A model generated the notes under the pieces. That model was not told the DNA's origin, made no database searches, and saw only the letters and a program-made list of their open reading frames with translations. Position numbers and translations under genes: made by a program. Positions 17,336 through 26,245 of a stretch of 64,000 nt of DNA are shown piece by piece; within the stretch, counting starts at the first letter, position 1, and each line of letters begins with the position of its first letter. The stretch is from Limnohabitans sp. 2KL-27 (GTDB taxonomy: Bacteria > Pseudomonadota > Gammaproteobacteria > Burkholderiales > Burkholderiaceae_C). Location of the stretch: contig NZ_CXOP01000002.1 in the NCBI RefSeq assembly GCF_001269345.1, positions 248,853-312,852 of the forward strand, read 5' to 3'.

Positions 17336-18208
17336 TCAATCGGTCTCGGCGTAGCGCTTTTCAAAAGCCCACACGTCTTCAAAACCCATGAGCTTTGTCA
17401 GGTCGGCAAAGTCGTACAAAGGCGTGGCGCCCTTGGCCGATGAGCCGGTGTCCTTGAACTGCTGGTAAACCTGCGCCATGGCCTGCACCCCGGCCAGCAA
17501 GGCGGTCACGGGGAAGATGGCGATCTTGTAACCCAGCGCTTCCAGCTCGGGGCGCGTCAGCACCGGGGTGCGGCCTTTCTCGACCATGTTGGCCACCAGC
17601 GGCAGATCCAAGCTTTGGCCGATGCGGCGCATCTCTTCTTCGGTCTCGGGTGACTCGACAAACAGGATGTCGGCACCGGCCTTGGCATAGGCCTCGGCCC
17701 GGCGCAGCGCTTCATCCAAGCCCAGCGTGGTGCGGGCATCGGTGCGGGCGATGATGAGGAAATCTTTGGAGTCGCGCGAATCCACCGCCACCTGGATTTT
17801 GCGCACCATGTCGGCCATGGGGATCACGCGGCGACCCGGCGTGTGGCCGCACTTCTTGGGGAACTCCTGGTCTTCGAGCTGGATGGCGCAAGCGCCCGCC
17901 GCCTCGTAGCCCCGGATGGTGTGGCGCATGTTGAGCAAGCCGCCGTAGCCGGTGTCGGCATCGGCAATCAAGGGCGTGCGGGCCATGCCCGCCATGGCCG
18001 TCACGCGCCCGACCATGTCGCTGTAGGTGGCCAAACCCGCATCGGGCAGGCCCATGTGCGAGGCCACGGTGCCGTAGCCGGTCATGTACAGCGCATCAAA
18101 GCCAAAGTTGTCGGCCAGACGCAGCGACACCATGTCAAACACACCAGGGGCGACCACGAGGCCGGGCTGGTTCAAACGCGCACGCAGCGCAGAGGTTTTT
18201 GTAGTCAT
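17336..18208 (-). CDS. Isocitrate lyase / PEP mutase superfamily enzyme
   Basis: A 290-residue cytoplasmic enzyme. ADADTGYGG (metal site) and the loop EFPKKCGHTPGR with the catalytic KKCGH motif place it with carbon-carbon lyases of this superfamily (methylisocitrate lyase, 2,3-dimethylmalate lyase, oxaloacetate decarboxylase-like) rather than with phosphomutases. It cleaves a 2-hydroxy-dicarboxylic acid or similar substrate, not identifiable from sequence. The gene is divergent from the SDR gene and leads into the Bug gene, which suggests uptake and cleavage of one imported acid under the nearby FadR-type regulator. Confidence 0.85.
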   Translation of the reverse strand: MTTKTSALRARLNQPGLVVAPGVFDMVSLRLADNFGFDALYMTGYGTVASHMGLPDAGLATYSDMVGRVTAMAGMARTPLIADADTGYGGLLNMRHTIRGYEAAGACAIQLEDQEFPKKCGHTPGRRVIPMADMVRKIQVAVDSRDSKDFLIIARTDARTTLGLDEALRRAEAYAKAGADILFVESPETEEEMRRIGQSLDLPLVANMVEKGRTPVLTRPELEALGYKIAIFPVTALLAGVQAMAQVYQQFKDTGSSAKGATPLYDFADLTKLMGFEDVWAFEKRYAETD

Positions 18209-18278
18209 GCGGCAAAAATGGATGAAGAGTGTTCAAATCACGAAATTCAACTTGGTTATTTCATCAGAAGAGCATCCC

Positions 18279-19073
18279 ATGAATCTGCACTTAAGCGACA
18301 AGCACGTTTTGATCACCGGCGGCAGCAAAGGCATTGGCCTGGCCTGCGCCCAAGCCTTTTTGGAGGAAGGGGCCAAAGTGACGCTGGTGTCGCGTGACAC
18401 GGCCAATCTGAAAAATGCGCTGCAAAAGCTGCAGGCCCATTTTGCAGCCGATCGCATCCACACCGTGTCCGCCAATTTGCGCGATGCAGGCGATGCCCTG
18501 ACGGCGCTGAATTCGGCAGAGGCGGCCTTCGGCCCGGTCGATGTTTTGGTGAACTCGGCGGGCGCAGCCAAGCGCACGCCCGCGCCCGAGCTCACGCCCG
18601 AGGCCTTTGCCGATGCCATGCAGGCCAAATATTTCACCACCATCCACATGCTCACGCCCACCATCCAACGCATGGCCCAGCGTGGCCAAGGCACGGTGGT
18701 GAACGTGGTGGGCAACGGCGGCAAAGTGGCCAGCCCGATCCACCTGCCCGGCGGCGCGGCCAACGCGGCCCTGATGCTGGTGAGCGCAGGCATGGCGGCC
18801 GCTTACGGCCCACAAGGCATCCGCGTGAATGCGGTGAACCCCGGACTGACTTTGACGGACCGTCTGCAAGAAGGCATGGCGGCCGATGCCCGCATCAAAG
18901 GCATCGACACCGAAGAAGCCATGGCTCAAGCCGTGGCCAAAATCCCATTGGGCCGCATGGCCGAGCCTGAGGAAATCGCCAACGCCGTGGTGTTTCTGGC
19001 CTCGTCCAAAGCCAGCTACATCACCGGCATTTGCATGAGCATGGACGGTGCACTGACCCCGATCGTGGTGTAA
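18279..19073 (+). CDS. SDR-family protein lacking the usual YxxxK catalytic motif
   Basis: A 264-residue short-chain dehydrogenase/reductase. The cofactor motif ITGGSKGIG is at residues 12-20 and VNSAG and AVNPG are present. Where other SDRs have Ser and then Tyr-x3-Lys, this one reads GNGGKVASPIHLPGGAANAAL, so the catalytic Tyr and Lys are missing. It may be a divergent SDR subgroup with other chemistry, or a non-reductase. The C-terminal ASYITGICMSMDGA is standard. Start ATG at 18279 has AGAAGAG upstream; a longer reading from 18084 would run through the divergent gene. Divergent from the lyase gene across 70 bases. Confidence 0.82.
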   Translation: MNLHLSDKHVLITGGSKGIGLACAQAFLEEGAKVTLVSRDTANLKNALQKLQAHFAADRIHTVSANLRDAGDALTALNSAEAAFGPVDVLVNSAGAAKRTPAPELTPEAFADAMQAKYFTTIHMLTPTIQRMAQRGQGTVVNVVGNGGKVASPIHLPGGAANAALMLVSAGMAAAYGPQGIRVNAVNPGLTLTDRLQEGMAADARIKGIDTEEAMAQAVAKIPLGRMAEPEEIANAVVFLASSKASYITGICMSMDGALTPIVV

Positions 19074-19147
19074 CAGACAGACTGGGGCTGCGCCTGTGTC
19101 ATGCTCAGCAGGCCGCTGCCCCTTTTTGCTTTTGTGAGACCCCCACC

Positions 19148-19729
19148 ATGACCCTTGCCACGAACCGGTCGCATCGCCTGCTCAACTCGGCCCAACACTG
19201 CATGGTCTCAGGCCTGTTGGCCTGGGCGGCTGCCACGGGGTCGGCGCAGGCCGAAGTAGCGCCGCTGCAAACAGTCCCTGCGGTGGACGTGCCGCGCTAC
19301 ATGGGGACCTGGCACGAGATCGCCAAATACCCCAACTGGTTCCAGAAAAAATGCGCCAGTAGCACGCAGGCCACGTACACCCTGCAAGCCAATGGCCAAG
19401 TGCAAGTGCTCAACCGCTGCAAAACCGACAAGGGCGAGTGGAGCGAGGCCTTGGGCGCAGCCCGTCAAATCGGCGGGCCGACCTCTGCCCAGCTCAAGGT
19501 GCGTTTTGCACCCGAGTGGCTGTCGTTCATTCCGCTGGTGTGGGGAGATTACTGGATCATCGAGCTGGACCCGGACTACCAGTGGGTGGTGGTGAGCGAG
19601 CCCCAGCGTGACTACTTGTGGATTTTGTCGCGCACGCCCCAATTGCCTGCCGCCACCTACCACGCTTTGCTGGGCAAGCTGGAAAAACGGGGTTTTGACC
19701 TGAAACGGATCGAGCCCACCAAGCCTTGA
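19148..19729 (+). CDS. Lipocalin family protein (Blc-like), exported
   Basis: A 193-residue protein with an N-terminal signal peptide (hydrophobic segment near 18-36 ending GSAQA). The lipocalin signature MGTWHEIAKYPNWF is near residue 54, then FQKKCASSTQATYTL and the conserved Cys pair, DYWIIELDPDYQWVVV and SRTPQLP. This is the pattern of bacterial lipocalin Blc, which binds lipids at the outer membrane, but no lipobox Cys follows the signal, so it is probably soluble in the periplasm. Stands alone, with a stem-loop over its stop codon. Confidence 0.88.
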   Translation: MTLATNRSHRLLNSAQHCMVSGLLAWAAATGSAQAEVAPLQTVPAVDVPRYMGTWHEIAKYPNWFQKKCASSTQATYTLQANGQVQVLNRCKTDKGEWSEALGAARQIGGPTSAQLKVRFAPEWLSFIPLVWGDYWIIELDPDYQWVVVSEPQRDYLWILSRTPQLPAATYHALLGKLEKRGFDLKRIEPTKP

Positions 19730-19745
19730 GATTGGCGGGCTCGAT
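19709..19745 (+). terminator. Stem-loop spanning the lipocalin stop codon
   Basis: ATCGAGCCC (19709-19717) and GGGCTCGAT (19737-19745) are perfect complements with the TGA in the loop. The following GGGGTTTT is a weak T-run, so termination is likely but not strong. Confidence 0.5.
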
Positions 19746-19769
19746 GGGGTTTTGGGAAAAGCGCTGGGG

Positions 19770-20387
19770 TCAGTGAACGGCTTCGGCCACGCGCACTTGG
19801 CGCGCTTCGCCAGCCTGCAGCCAGCCTTGGTTGGCGGCGTCTTGTGCCAGCTGGGCGATCAGGGCGCGGGCATCGGCGTTGACCATGGCCACAGGTTGCA
19901 GGCGCAGTGCAGCGTCCGAAAAGTGGTGCACCACTTCGGCCACGTCGTCAGCGTCCAGCGCCGTGGGTTTGTAGACCGGGCTGCAGGGCGCTTTTTGGCC
20001 CAAGGCACGGTAAAACACCGCTGACAAGTGGGATGACGCGCCGTACACGCTGTGCTGTTGGCCGGCAGCCGTCACCCGCAGGGTGTAGCCATATTTGCCT
20101 TTGACGCACTCGGCCTGGGTGATGTCTTTCAAGGTCAAGTGGTGCACCAGGGTGCCGCTGTCGTTTTCTGAGACCAGCAACTGGCGGTCGGTCAGCAGCC
20201 ACAGGCCACGGCCGGACAACACCACGCGGCCGAGTACATAGCCCAGCACCCGCTCATCGGGCTGGATGTGGTCGCGCATCTGGTCCACATCGGCTTGCTT
20301 GAGCAGTTGCGCACCATAGGGGTTGTGGCCCTCAATGAGCAGTTCACTCAGTTCGTTGCCGTTTTTCAAAAAGTCCAGCCAAGCCAT
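19770..20387 (-). CDS. Conserved hypothetical protein with PH-like (YokE-type) core
   Basis: A 205-residue soluble protein from the ATG at 20387, which has GGAGACC upstream. No signal peptide. Residues about 45-130 alternate short beta strands (RVLGYVLGRVVLSGRGLWLLTDRQLLV, in two parts; YGYTLRVTAAGQQHSVYG), the look of a bacterial pleckstrin-homology-like domain that reads as a membrane or protein binding module. The C-terminal third is helical (DARALIAQLAQDAANQGWL). I do not recognise a specific family and give no function. Divergent from the MpaB-like gene. Confidence 0.6.
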   Translation of the reverse strand: MAWLDFLKNGNELSELLIEGHNPYGAQLLKQADVDQMRDHIQPDERVLGYVLGRVVLSGRGLWLLTDRQLLVSENDSGTLVHHLTLKDITQAECVKGKYGYTLRVTAAGQQHSVYGASSHLSAVFYRALGQKAPCSPVYKPTALDADDVAEVVHHFSDAALRLQPVAMVNADARALIAQLAQDAANQGWLQAGEARQVRVAEAVH

Positions 20388-20574
20388 AGGGGTCTCCAAA
20401 TAAGTCGTGGATGTTCGGTCATGGCGCGGGAGACACAGGCCTCGGCCCACAAATAGGCCCACAGTATGCCCGGTTATTCAGGTAAATCCCAAGGCATTTC
20501 ATGGCCATTGCCCTGCGCCGTGCACCCAACAGAGCGCTGACCCAAACTGCGGTTTGTCTTCCATCGGGCCCACC

Positions 20575-21570
20575 ATGTTCAAGCCATCGCGTTTTTTGCC
20601 CCACCTGAGTGCTGGGGACTGCCCAGTCCTGACCCCGCTGTCCGAACAGCTGTCGGCCCACCTGAAAACCCAGCTGGGCCAGCGCGTGCGTGCCATGACC
20701 GGGGCCACGGGCGATGCGCGAGACTTTTTGCAGCCTGCGGGCGACCCCGGTCTGTTTGGGCCCGACTCGGCCGCCTGGCAGGTGCACGCGCACTTTGTGG
20801 CCATGATGACCGGGGGCTTGTCATCGCTCATGTTGCAGGCCCTGCACCCCCGGGCGCTGGCGGCCGTGTGGGACCATTCCAGTTTCCGCACCCAACTGCA
20901 GGCGCGGCTGGGTCGCACCGCCTTGTTTGTGGCCACCACCACCTATGGCGGCACGGCGGCTGCGTTGCAGACCCTGGAGCGGGTCAACCGCATCCATGCG
21001 CACATTCGGGGCACGCTGCCCGACGGCACGCCCTATGTGGCCAACGACCCGGAACTGATCCGCTGGGTGCATCTGGGCGAGACCACCAGTTTCTTGCGGG
21101 CCTACCAAGACCTGTCGCTACAGCCTTTGCCCCCAGACAGGCAAGACCAGTACTTTGCCGAAATGGCGCAAATCGGCCAGCGCTTGGGGGCGCACGATTT
21201 GCCACTGACACGCCACCAGGCCTTGACGCAGCTGCAAGCCTTTCGCCCCGAGCTGCGGGTGGACGAGCGCACGCGAGAGACGATTGCCCTGATCGAACAC
21301 TACCCATGCATGCCCCTGGACCGGCCCTTGGTGAGCCTGATCGTGCGGGCCGCGTTTCAGATGCTGCCGGACTGGGCGCTGCAGATGCTGGGTCGCGAAC
21401 GCCGCTGCCCGCTGGAGCAAGCCGCAGTGCGCACCGCCTTGCAAGGCATGGGCGCGTCGCTGGCCTGGGCTTTTGCCGACACCGGTGTGGCCGCCCGCGC
21501 CCGTCAGCGCATGGCGCCCGGGTTCGCGGCCTCGGCATTCAGGGCTGCTGAATCGTCTCCAAGTACATGA
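20575..21570 (+). CDS. Oxygenase MpaB family (DUF2236) protein
   Basis: A 331-residue protein. HAHFVAMMTGGLSSLMLQALHPRALAAVWDHS, RTALFVATTTYGG and RVNRIHAHIRG followed by a WVHLGETTSF segment match the DUF2236 domain, whose fungal member MpaB cleaves a prenyl chain oxidatively and whose bacterial latex oxygenase relatives (Lcp) bind heme. The histidines in the ALHP, VNRIHAHIRG and WVH segments are candidate heme or metal ligands. Start at 20575; upstream ATG-less reading is poor. It overlaps the convergent cytochrome gene by 32 bases at the 3' end. Substrate unknown. Confidence 0.82.
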   Translation: MFKPSRFLPHLSAGDCPVLTPLSEQLSAHLKTQLGQRVRAMTGATGDARDFLQPAGDPGLFGPDSAAWQVHAHFVAMMTGGLSSLMLQALHPRALAAVWDHSSFRTQLQARLGRTALFVATTTYGGTAAALQTLERVNRIHAHIRGTLPDGTPYVANDPELIRWVHLGETTSFLRAYQDLSLQPLPPDRQDQYFAEMAQIGQRLGAHDLPLTRHQALTQLQAFRPELRVDERTRETIALIEHYPCMPLDRPLVSLIVRAAFQMLPDWALQMLGRERRCPLEQAAVRTALQGMGASLAWAFADTGVAARARQRMAPGFAASAFRAAESSPST

Positions 21571-21967
21571 GCAAAGACACGATGCGGTTGCGCGCCGACC
21601 ACTCGGCGGTGCGGGGCGAGTCGCTGGGCTGGGTCATGGCGCGGGCTTTGAATTCGTTGCCCCACACCGGCATCTCGCGCGAGCCATGCGGCCCGCCATC
21701 GCCGGACCAACGCCCGTCGATCACCTCCCACATCAACTCCTGCGGAAATTTGCCGCCATGGCGCTGCGCAACCCGGGTCAAGTCAGACGGGGGCTTGACC
21801 AAAAACGAATGCACCGGGCCATCGCCCTTGCCGGAAGCGCCGTGGCAGCTGGCGCAGTTTTCCCTGTAGTCAACCCGCCCCAAGCCGACCGACGTCTGCG
21901 CCCAAGATGCGGCTGTGACGCTGAGGATGCTGGCAATCACGCATCGGCAAATGGTTTGTTTGTGCAT
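21539..21967 (-). CDS. Small periplasmic c-type cytochrome
   Basis: A 142-residue protein with a signal peptide (residues 1-24, ending SWAQ), then YRENCASCHGASGKGDGP with the CxxCH heme site and a later EMPVWG segment that supplies the distal Met ligand. It is a class I monoheme electron carrier of the periplasm. The start has AGGAG eight bases upstream. Lies tail to tail with the MpaB-like gene and overlaps it by 32 bases. No oxidase or dehydrogenase is adjacent, so its redox partner is not known. Confidence 0.88.
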   Translation of the reverse strand: MHKQTICRCVIASILSVTAASWAQTSVGLGRVDYRENCASCHGASGKGDGPVHSFLVKPPSDLTRVAQRHGGKFPQELMWEVIDGRWSGDGGPHGSREMPVWGNEFKARAMTQPSDSPRTAEWSARNRIVSLLMYLETIQQP

Positions 21968-22143
21968 GGGTGCTCCTGTTGTTTTGCAAGAGCCCCATCA
22001 TCCTGAGAACGGCTGTCCAAGTCTGTGCGCTGGCACGCCAAAACCAAGGTATCGGCTTACCGGTTCGTCTGGATGTGGTGCGGGGCCTGAGCGCCCACAG
22101 CAGACAGCTCGGGAGCCCTGGCCGTGGACACAGGCATCGCGAT

Positions 22144-22800
22144 TCAGTTCAGGGTGCCGCCGCTGATGGCCAAGTCGCTCAGCCCCTGCTGCCGATGCGC
22201 CACCAACAAGGCCAAGGCCTGCTGCACGCCAGCCGCCTGCACAGAAACCGGCCAGCTGGGCAAGGTCGGGCCAGGCCAATGGGCCGCTTGCTCGGGCAAG
22301 AGCGGCAAGTGCATGAAGCCGCTGAGCACCCCCAGCCCTGCCAACGTGTGCTGCAAGGCATAAAACACCTGGTTGCAGACAAAGGTGCCCGCCGTGTGCG
22401 AGACCGAGGCCGGAAAACCCGCCGCCTTCAGGCCCACCACCAGCGACTTGATGGGCAAGGTGCTGAAATACGCCGCCGGGCCACCGTCGATGACGGGCAC
22501 ATCGATGGGCTGCGCGCCTGCGTTGTCGGGGATGCGGGCATCCTGGACATTGATGGCCACTCGCTCGACCGAAAAATCGCAGCGCCCCTCGGCTTGGCCC
22601 AGCGCCAGCGCAATGTCTGGGCGGTGCTGCGCCAAGGCGTGCTGCAAAGCGGGCAGGGCCTGCGCAAACACACAAGGCAGCTGCACCGCCGTGACCTGCG
22701 CCCCGGCGATCACCGCGCCCTGTAGGGCGCGGGCCACTTCCCAGGAAGGGTTGATGCTTTGTCCGCCAAAGGGTTCAAAGCCCGTGAGCAGGATCCGCAT
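22144..22800 (-). CDS. pcp: Pyroglutamyl-peptidase I (pyrrolidone-carboxylate peptidase)
   Basis: A 218-residue cytosolic cysteine peptidase that removes N-terminal pyroglutamate. The opening MRILLTGFEPFGG and the three catalytic residues are present: Glu79 in SVERVAIN, Cys142 in AGTFVCNQVFY and His164 in FMHLPLLP. Length fits the family. The start at 22800 is 14 bases after the stop of the aldehyde dehydrogenase gene, so it may be the last gene of the Bug-Rieske-SDR-ALDH transcript, although its function seems unrelated. The 176 bases before the cytochrome gene hold no gene. Confidence 0.93.
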   Translation of the reverse strand: MRILLTGFEPFGGQSINPSWEVARALQGAVIAGAQVTAVQLPCVFAQALPALQHALAQHRPDIALALGQAEGRCDFSVERVAINVQDARIPDNAGAQPIDVPVIDGGPAAYFSTLPIKSLVVGLKAAGFPASVSHTAGTFVCNQVFYALQHTLAGLGVLSGFMHLPLLPEQAAHWPGPTLPSWPVSVQAAGVQQALALLVAHRQQGLSDLAISGGTLN

Positions 22801-22814
22801 CACCGCCGTCGCCT

Positions 22815-24251
22815 TCAGACGTTGAAGATCGACACCGTCTTGGTGTTGAGGTAAGCCTCCAGTGCCTCGGGGCCGCCTTCGGAGCCGTAGCCCGAATCCT
22901 TGACGCCGCCAAAAGGCAGCTCGGGCCAAGGCGCAGCAGGCTGGTTGACCCACAGCATGCCCAGTTCCAGGCGCTGGCTGAGTTGGTGCAGAGTCTTCAT
23001 GGAGTTGGTGAACGCGTAACCGGCCAAGCCAAAGGGCAGGCGGTTGGCTTCGGCAATCGCGTCTTCGATCTTCTCGAAGCTGCGGATCGCGGCGATCGGG
23101 CCAAAGGGCTCGTTGACCACCACATCGGCATCGAGGGGCACATGCGAGAGCACCGTGGGCGCAAAAAAGTTGCCCTGCGTGCCAATCCGCTCACCGCCGG
23201 TGAGGACCTTGGCACCTTTGGCGCGGGCGTCTTGCACGATGGACTGCATGGCGGCCAGGCGACGCTCGTTGGCCAGAGGCCCCATTTGTGTGCCTGCGGC
23301 CAGGCCGTCACCCACCTGCAGGGCCTGCGCTTGGGCGGCATATTGCTCGGCAAAGGCATCGGCAATTTTGTGGTGCACCAAAAAGCGGGTGGGGGCGATG
23401 CACACCTGACCCGCATTGCGGAACTTGGCCGCACCGGCGGTCTTCAGGGCCAAGCCAATGTCGGCGTCTTCGGCCAAGATGACCGGGGCGTGACCGCCCA
23501 GCTCCATGGTCACACGCTTCATGTGCTGGCCTGCCAAAGCGGCCAGTTGCTTGCCCACAGGCGTGGAGCCTGTGAAGGTGATTTTGCGGATCAGCGGGTG
23601 GGCAATGAGGTAGTTCGAGATCTCGGCGGGTGTGCCATAGACCAGCCCAATGACGCCAGCAGGCACGCCTGCATCGTGAAAGGCGCGGATCAATTCGGCA
23701 GGCGCGGCAGGGGTTTCCTCCGGCGCCTTGACGATGATGGAGCAACCGCTGGCCAGCGCGGCAGACATCTTGCGTACGGCCTGGTTGATGGGGAAGTTCC
23801 AGGGCGTGAAGGCCGCCACAGGGCCCACAGGCTGCTTGAGGACTTGCTGCTGGACGTTGATGTTGCGGGGCGGCACGATGCGGCCATACACGCGGCGGCC
23901 CTCTTCGGCAAACCACTCGATGATGTCGGCGGCCATCATGGCCTCCACCTTGGCTTCCGCCAAGGGCTTGCCTTGTTCTTGCGTGAGGAGTTCGGCGATT
24001 TGCGGGGCGCGTTCGCGCATCAAAGCGGCGGCCTTGCGCAGAATGGCGCCGCGTTCGTTGGCTGGGGTGTCACGCCACAACTCAAAGCCTTTTTGAGCGG
24101 CTTGCGCGGCACGCTCCAGGTCGGGAATGCCCGCATGGGCCAAGCGGCCGATCTCGGTGCCGGTCGAGGGGTTGAACACGGACAAGGTCCGGCCGCCTTC
24201 GGCATCGCACCATTGGCCGTTGATGAAGAGTTGGGTGTTGGGGTAAGTCAT
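22815..24251 (-). CDS. NAD(P)-dependent aldehyde dehydrogenase, succinate-semialdehyde dehydrogenase type
   Basis: A 478-residue [27 protein letters not shown], the catalytic Glu in [12 protein letters not shown] and Cys in [12 protein letters not shown] are all present. The sequence best fits the GabD-like branch, so it oxidises a semialdehyde or similar aldehyde to the acid in the cytoplasm. Its place in a run with an SDR, a Rieske oxygenase and a Bug protein suggests a catabolic role rather than GABA use. A 110-base gap with a small CAGGCC/GGCCTG hairpin (24306-24323) separates it from the SDR gene, so read-through may be partial. Confidence 0.88.
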   Translation of the reverse strand: MTYPNTQLFINGQWCDAEGGRTLSVFNPSTGTEIGRLAHAGIPDLERAAQAAQKGFELWRDTPANERGAILRKAAALMRERAPQIAELLTQEQGKPLAEAKVEAMMAADIIEWFAEEGRRVYGRIVPPRNINVQQQVLKQPVGPVAAFTPWNFPINQAVRKMSAALASGCSIIVKAPEETPAAPAELIRAFHDAGVPAGVIGLVYGTPAEISNYLIAHPLIRKITFTGSTPVGKQLAALAGQHMKRVTMELGGHAPVILAEDADIGLALKTAGAAKFRNAGQVCIAPTRFLVHHKIADAFAEQYAAQAQALQVGDGLAAGTQMGPLANERRLAAMQSIVQDARAKGAKVLTGGERIGTQGNFFAPTVLSHVPLDADVVVNEPFGPIAAIRSFEKIEDAIAEANRLPFGLAGYAFTNSMKTLHQLSQRLELGMLWVNQPAAPWPELPFGGVKDSGYGSEGGPEALEAYLNTKTVSIFNV

Positions 24252-24361
24252 GGGCAGTGTCCAATCAGAGCGTCAAATGTCAAAATACTCCGTCGCAAAA
24301 CAGCACAGGCCGCAGCAGGCCTGACGGTGCAACATAAGCTGGGGTGGGCGTATTGTGTCAG

Positions 24362-25111
24362 TCAGATGTTGCGTCCGCCGTCCACATCGAGACACACCCC
24401 CGTGAGGAAGGCGGCCTCATCGCTGGCCAGGTAAACCGCCGCATGGGCCACATCCAGCGGCTGGGTAAAACGGCCCAAAGGAATGCGTGCCAAGAATTTT
24501 TGCCGGTTTTCGGGGGTGTCGGGCATGCCCATGAACTGCTCCATGAGAGGCGTTTCGCCAATCATGGGGTTGATCACGCAGACCCGGATTTGGTCCTTGG
24601 CCAGCTCCAGCGCCAGCCCCTTGCTGGCGGTGATGACCGCGCCCTTGCTGGCGCTGTACCAGCACAGCCCGGGGCCAGGGCGCACCCCCGTGGTGGAGGC
24701 CACGTTCACAAAAACACCCCCACATTGCTGGCGAAAGAGCGGGGTCACATGGCGGTTCATGTGGAACAGACTCTTCACGTTCACTTGGTAGAGCCTGTCG
24801 AACTCGGCCTCGGTCACCTCACCGGCAGGCTTGTTGGGGTGGGTGGTGCCGGCGTTGTTGACCACGATGTCCAGACGGCCAAATTGCGCCAGGGTGAACT
24901 GGAGCAGCTGTTCAATGTCGGCACTGCTGGAAACATCACAGCGGCAGGCGACGCCGCCAATGCGGCTGGCCACTTCCTGGCCTTTTTCAAGGTTCAGGTC
25001 GACCACCACCACGCGGGCACCTTCTTGGGCAAAACGCTCGGCGATGCTGGCGCCAAAGCCTGAGGCGGCGCCGGTGACGACAGCCACCTTGTTGTGAAGT
25101 CTGGGTGTCAT
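24362..25111 (-). CDS. Short-chain dehydrogenase/reductase
   Basis: A 249-residue classical SDR: TGAASGFG cofactor motif, NNAGTTHPNKP, catalytic Ser and YSASKGAVITASKG (Tyr-x3-Lys present), and a C-terminal DVDGG. It interconverts an alcohol and a ketone or aldehyde with NAD(P). The ATG at 25109-25111 overlaps the stop of the Rieske oxygenase gene by four bases, so the two are translationally coupled and probably act in one pathway. Confidence 0.88.
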   Translation of the reverse strand: MTPRLHNKVAVVTGAASGFGASIAERFAQEGARVVVVDLNLEKGQEVASRIGGVACRCDVSSSADIEQLLQFTLAQFGRLDIVVNNAGTTHPNKPAGEVTEAEFDRLYQVNVKSLFHMNRHVTPLFRQQCGGVFVNVASTTGVRPGPGLCWYSASKGAVITASKGLALELAKDQIRVCVINPMIGETPLMEQFMGMPDTPENRQKFLARIPLGRFTQPLDVAHAAVYLASDEAAFLTGVCLDVDGGRNI

Positions 25112-26232
25112 GGGCTGGTTTTCTGGCGGGTTGCTGGGCTCGCCATGGCAGCTTCTTGCTGCAAACGGCGTTTGATGATGAAACGGGCTTGGTTCAGGCC
25201 GCTGTCGTGGGCGGTGGCCACGGGTTTGAAATGCGGGTCCAGGTTCAGGTTGCGCTGCTGCGCTTCGATGATGCTGCGGTCTTCGCCGAAGGCCTTGACC
25301 ACGTCCTGAAAAATCGCCTCGGTGATCTCGGGCCTGTCCAGCATGAAGTGGTGGGCCTGGCAAAAGAAGTAATGCGTGGTGCCATCGGTCTCGGGCGTTT
25401 GCACCGAGGTGTGGCGAAACTGCAAGGCTTCAGGCACGCGGGTGCCCTCTGGCGCACCGGTGCCCGTGGGGGCAGAACCCGCATCCATGCGCAAAAAGGC
25501 CGGTGCATGCCATTCGTAGATTTGCCAGCGGTCTACCAGGCCCTCAAATGTCGCCACGCGCTGGTGGTTGGGGGACATCTCGTCGTTGATGTACCAGCGC
25601 GTGATGCGCAGGCCCGGCCCGGCTGCATCGTCCGTCAGGCGGTCGATCTGGGCCCGGACCTGGGCATTGGAGACGGTGCCCAACGTGGTCGGGTGCACAA
25701 AAGACAGGTGCGAAAAATCCAGCAGGTTGTCCACCACCAGCTGGTAGTGCGCCTGGTAATGGATGTAACCGGGCTTCATGCGCCACTCGGGGTGATCGTG
25801 CCAGAAGAAATCCAGAATCCGGGCAGGGTCGGCCAAGGCTGGGTCGCCCATCCAGATCCAGATGAAGCGGTCGCGCTCAACCACCCGGTAGGCCTTGACA
25901 CAGGCAGATGGGGGAATTTGCGACTGGCCCGGGATGTCGGTGCAAGCACCTTGCGGGTTGAACTGCATGCCGTGATACAGGCAGCGGATGTGGTCCCCCT
26001 CGACCCGGCCATGCGACAGCGGTGCCGCCCGGTGTGGGCATTTGTCGGCCAAGGCCACCACCTGGCCCTGCGTGTCGCGGTAAAACACCACCGGCTCGCC
26101 CAGCAAGGTGCGGGCGAGCGTGCCGCTGTGGCCCACTTCGTGGTCCCACGCGGCCACATACCAAGCGTCGCGAATAAATTCCGAAGACAGGTAAGCCTCC
26201 CCGCTGTGCGGGGTGCCATTTTCTGGGTTCAT
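25108..26232 (-). CDS. Rieske non-heme iron oxygenase, VanA-like (orphan oxygenase component)
   Basis: A 374-residue cytoplasmic oxygenase. The Rieske cluster ligands are Cys65/His67 (CPHRAAP) and Cys84/His87 (CLYHGMQ). The catalytic domain carries DNLLDFSHLSFVHP with the Asp and two His of the mononuclear iron site. This pattern belongs to the vanillate O-demethylase / aromatic acid oxygenase alpha subunits, which demethylate or hydroxylate aromatic acids. No VanB-type ferredoxin reductase lies in the window, so electrons must come from a reductase elsewhere. Coupled to the SDR gene and 13 bases after the Bug gene. Confidence 0.9.
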   Translation of the reverse strand: MNPENGTPHSGEAYLSSEFIRDAWYVAAWDHEVGHSGTLARTLLGEPVVFYRDTQGQVVALADKCPHRAAPLSHGRVEGDHIRCLYHGMQFNPQGACTDIPGQSQIPPSACVKAYRVVERDRFIWIWMGDPALADPARILDFFWHDHPEWRMKPGYIHYQAHYQLVVDNLLDFSHLSFVHPTTLGTVSNAQVRAQIDRLTDDAAGPGLRITRWYINDEMSPNHQRVATFEGLVDRWQIYEWHAPAFLRMDAGSAPTGTGAPEGTRVPEALQFRHTSVQTPETDGTTHYFFCQAHHFMLDRPEITEAIFQDVVKAFGEDRSIIEAQQRNLNLDPHFKPVATAHDSGLNQARFIIKRRLQQEAAMASPATRQKTSP

Positions 26233-26245
26233 GCGGGCCTCGCGC

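Noticed and set aside
24306-24323. Terminator between the SDR and aldehyde dehydrogenase genes
   Set aside because: Six-pair stem without a proper T-run on the minus strand; too weak to call.
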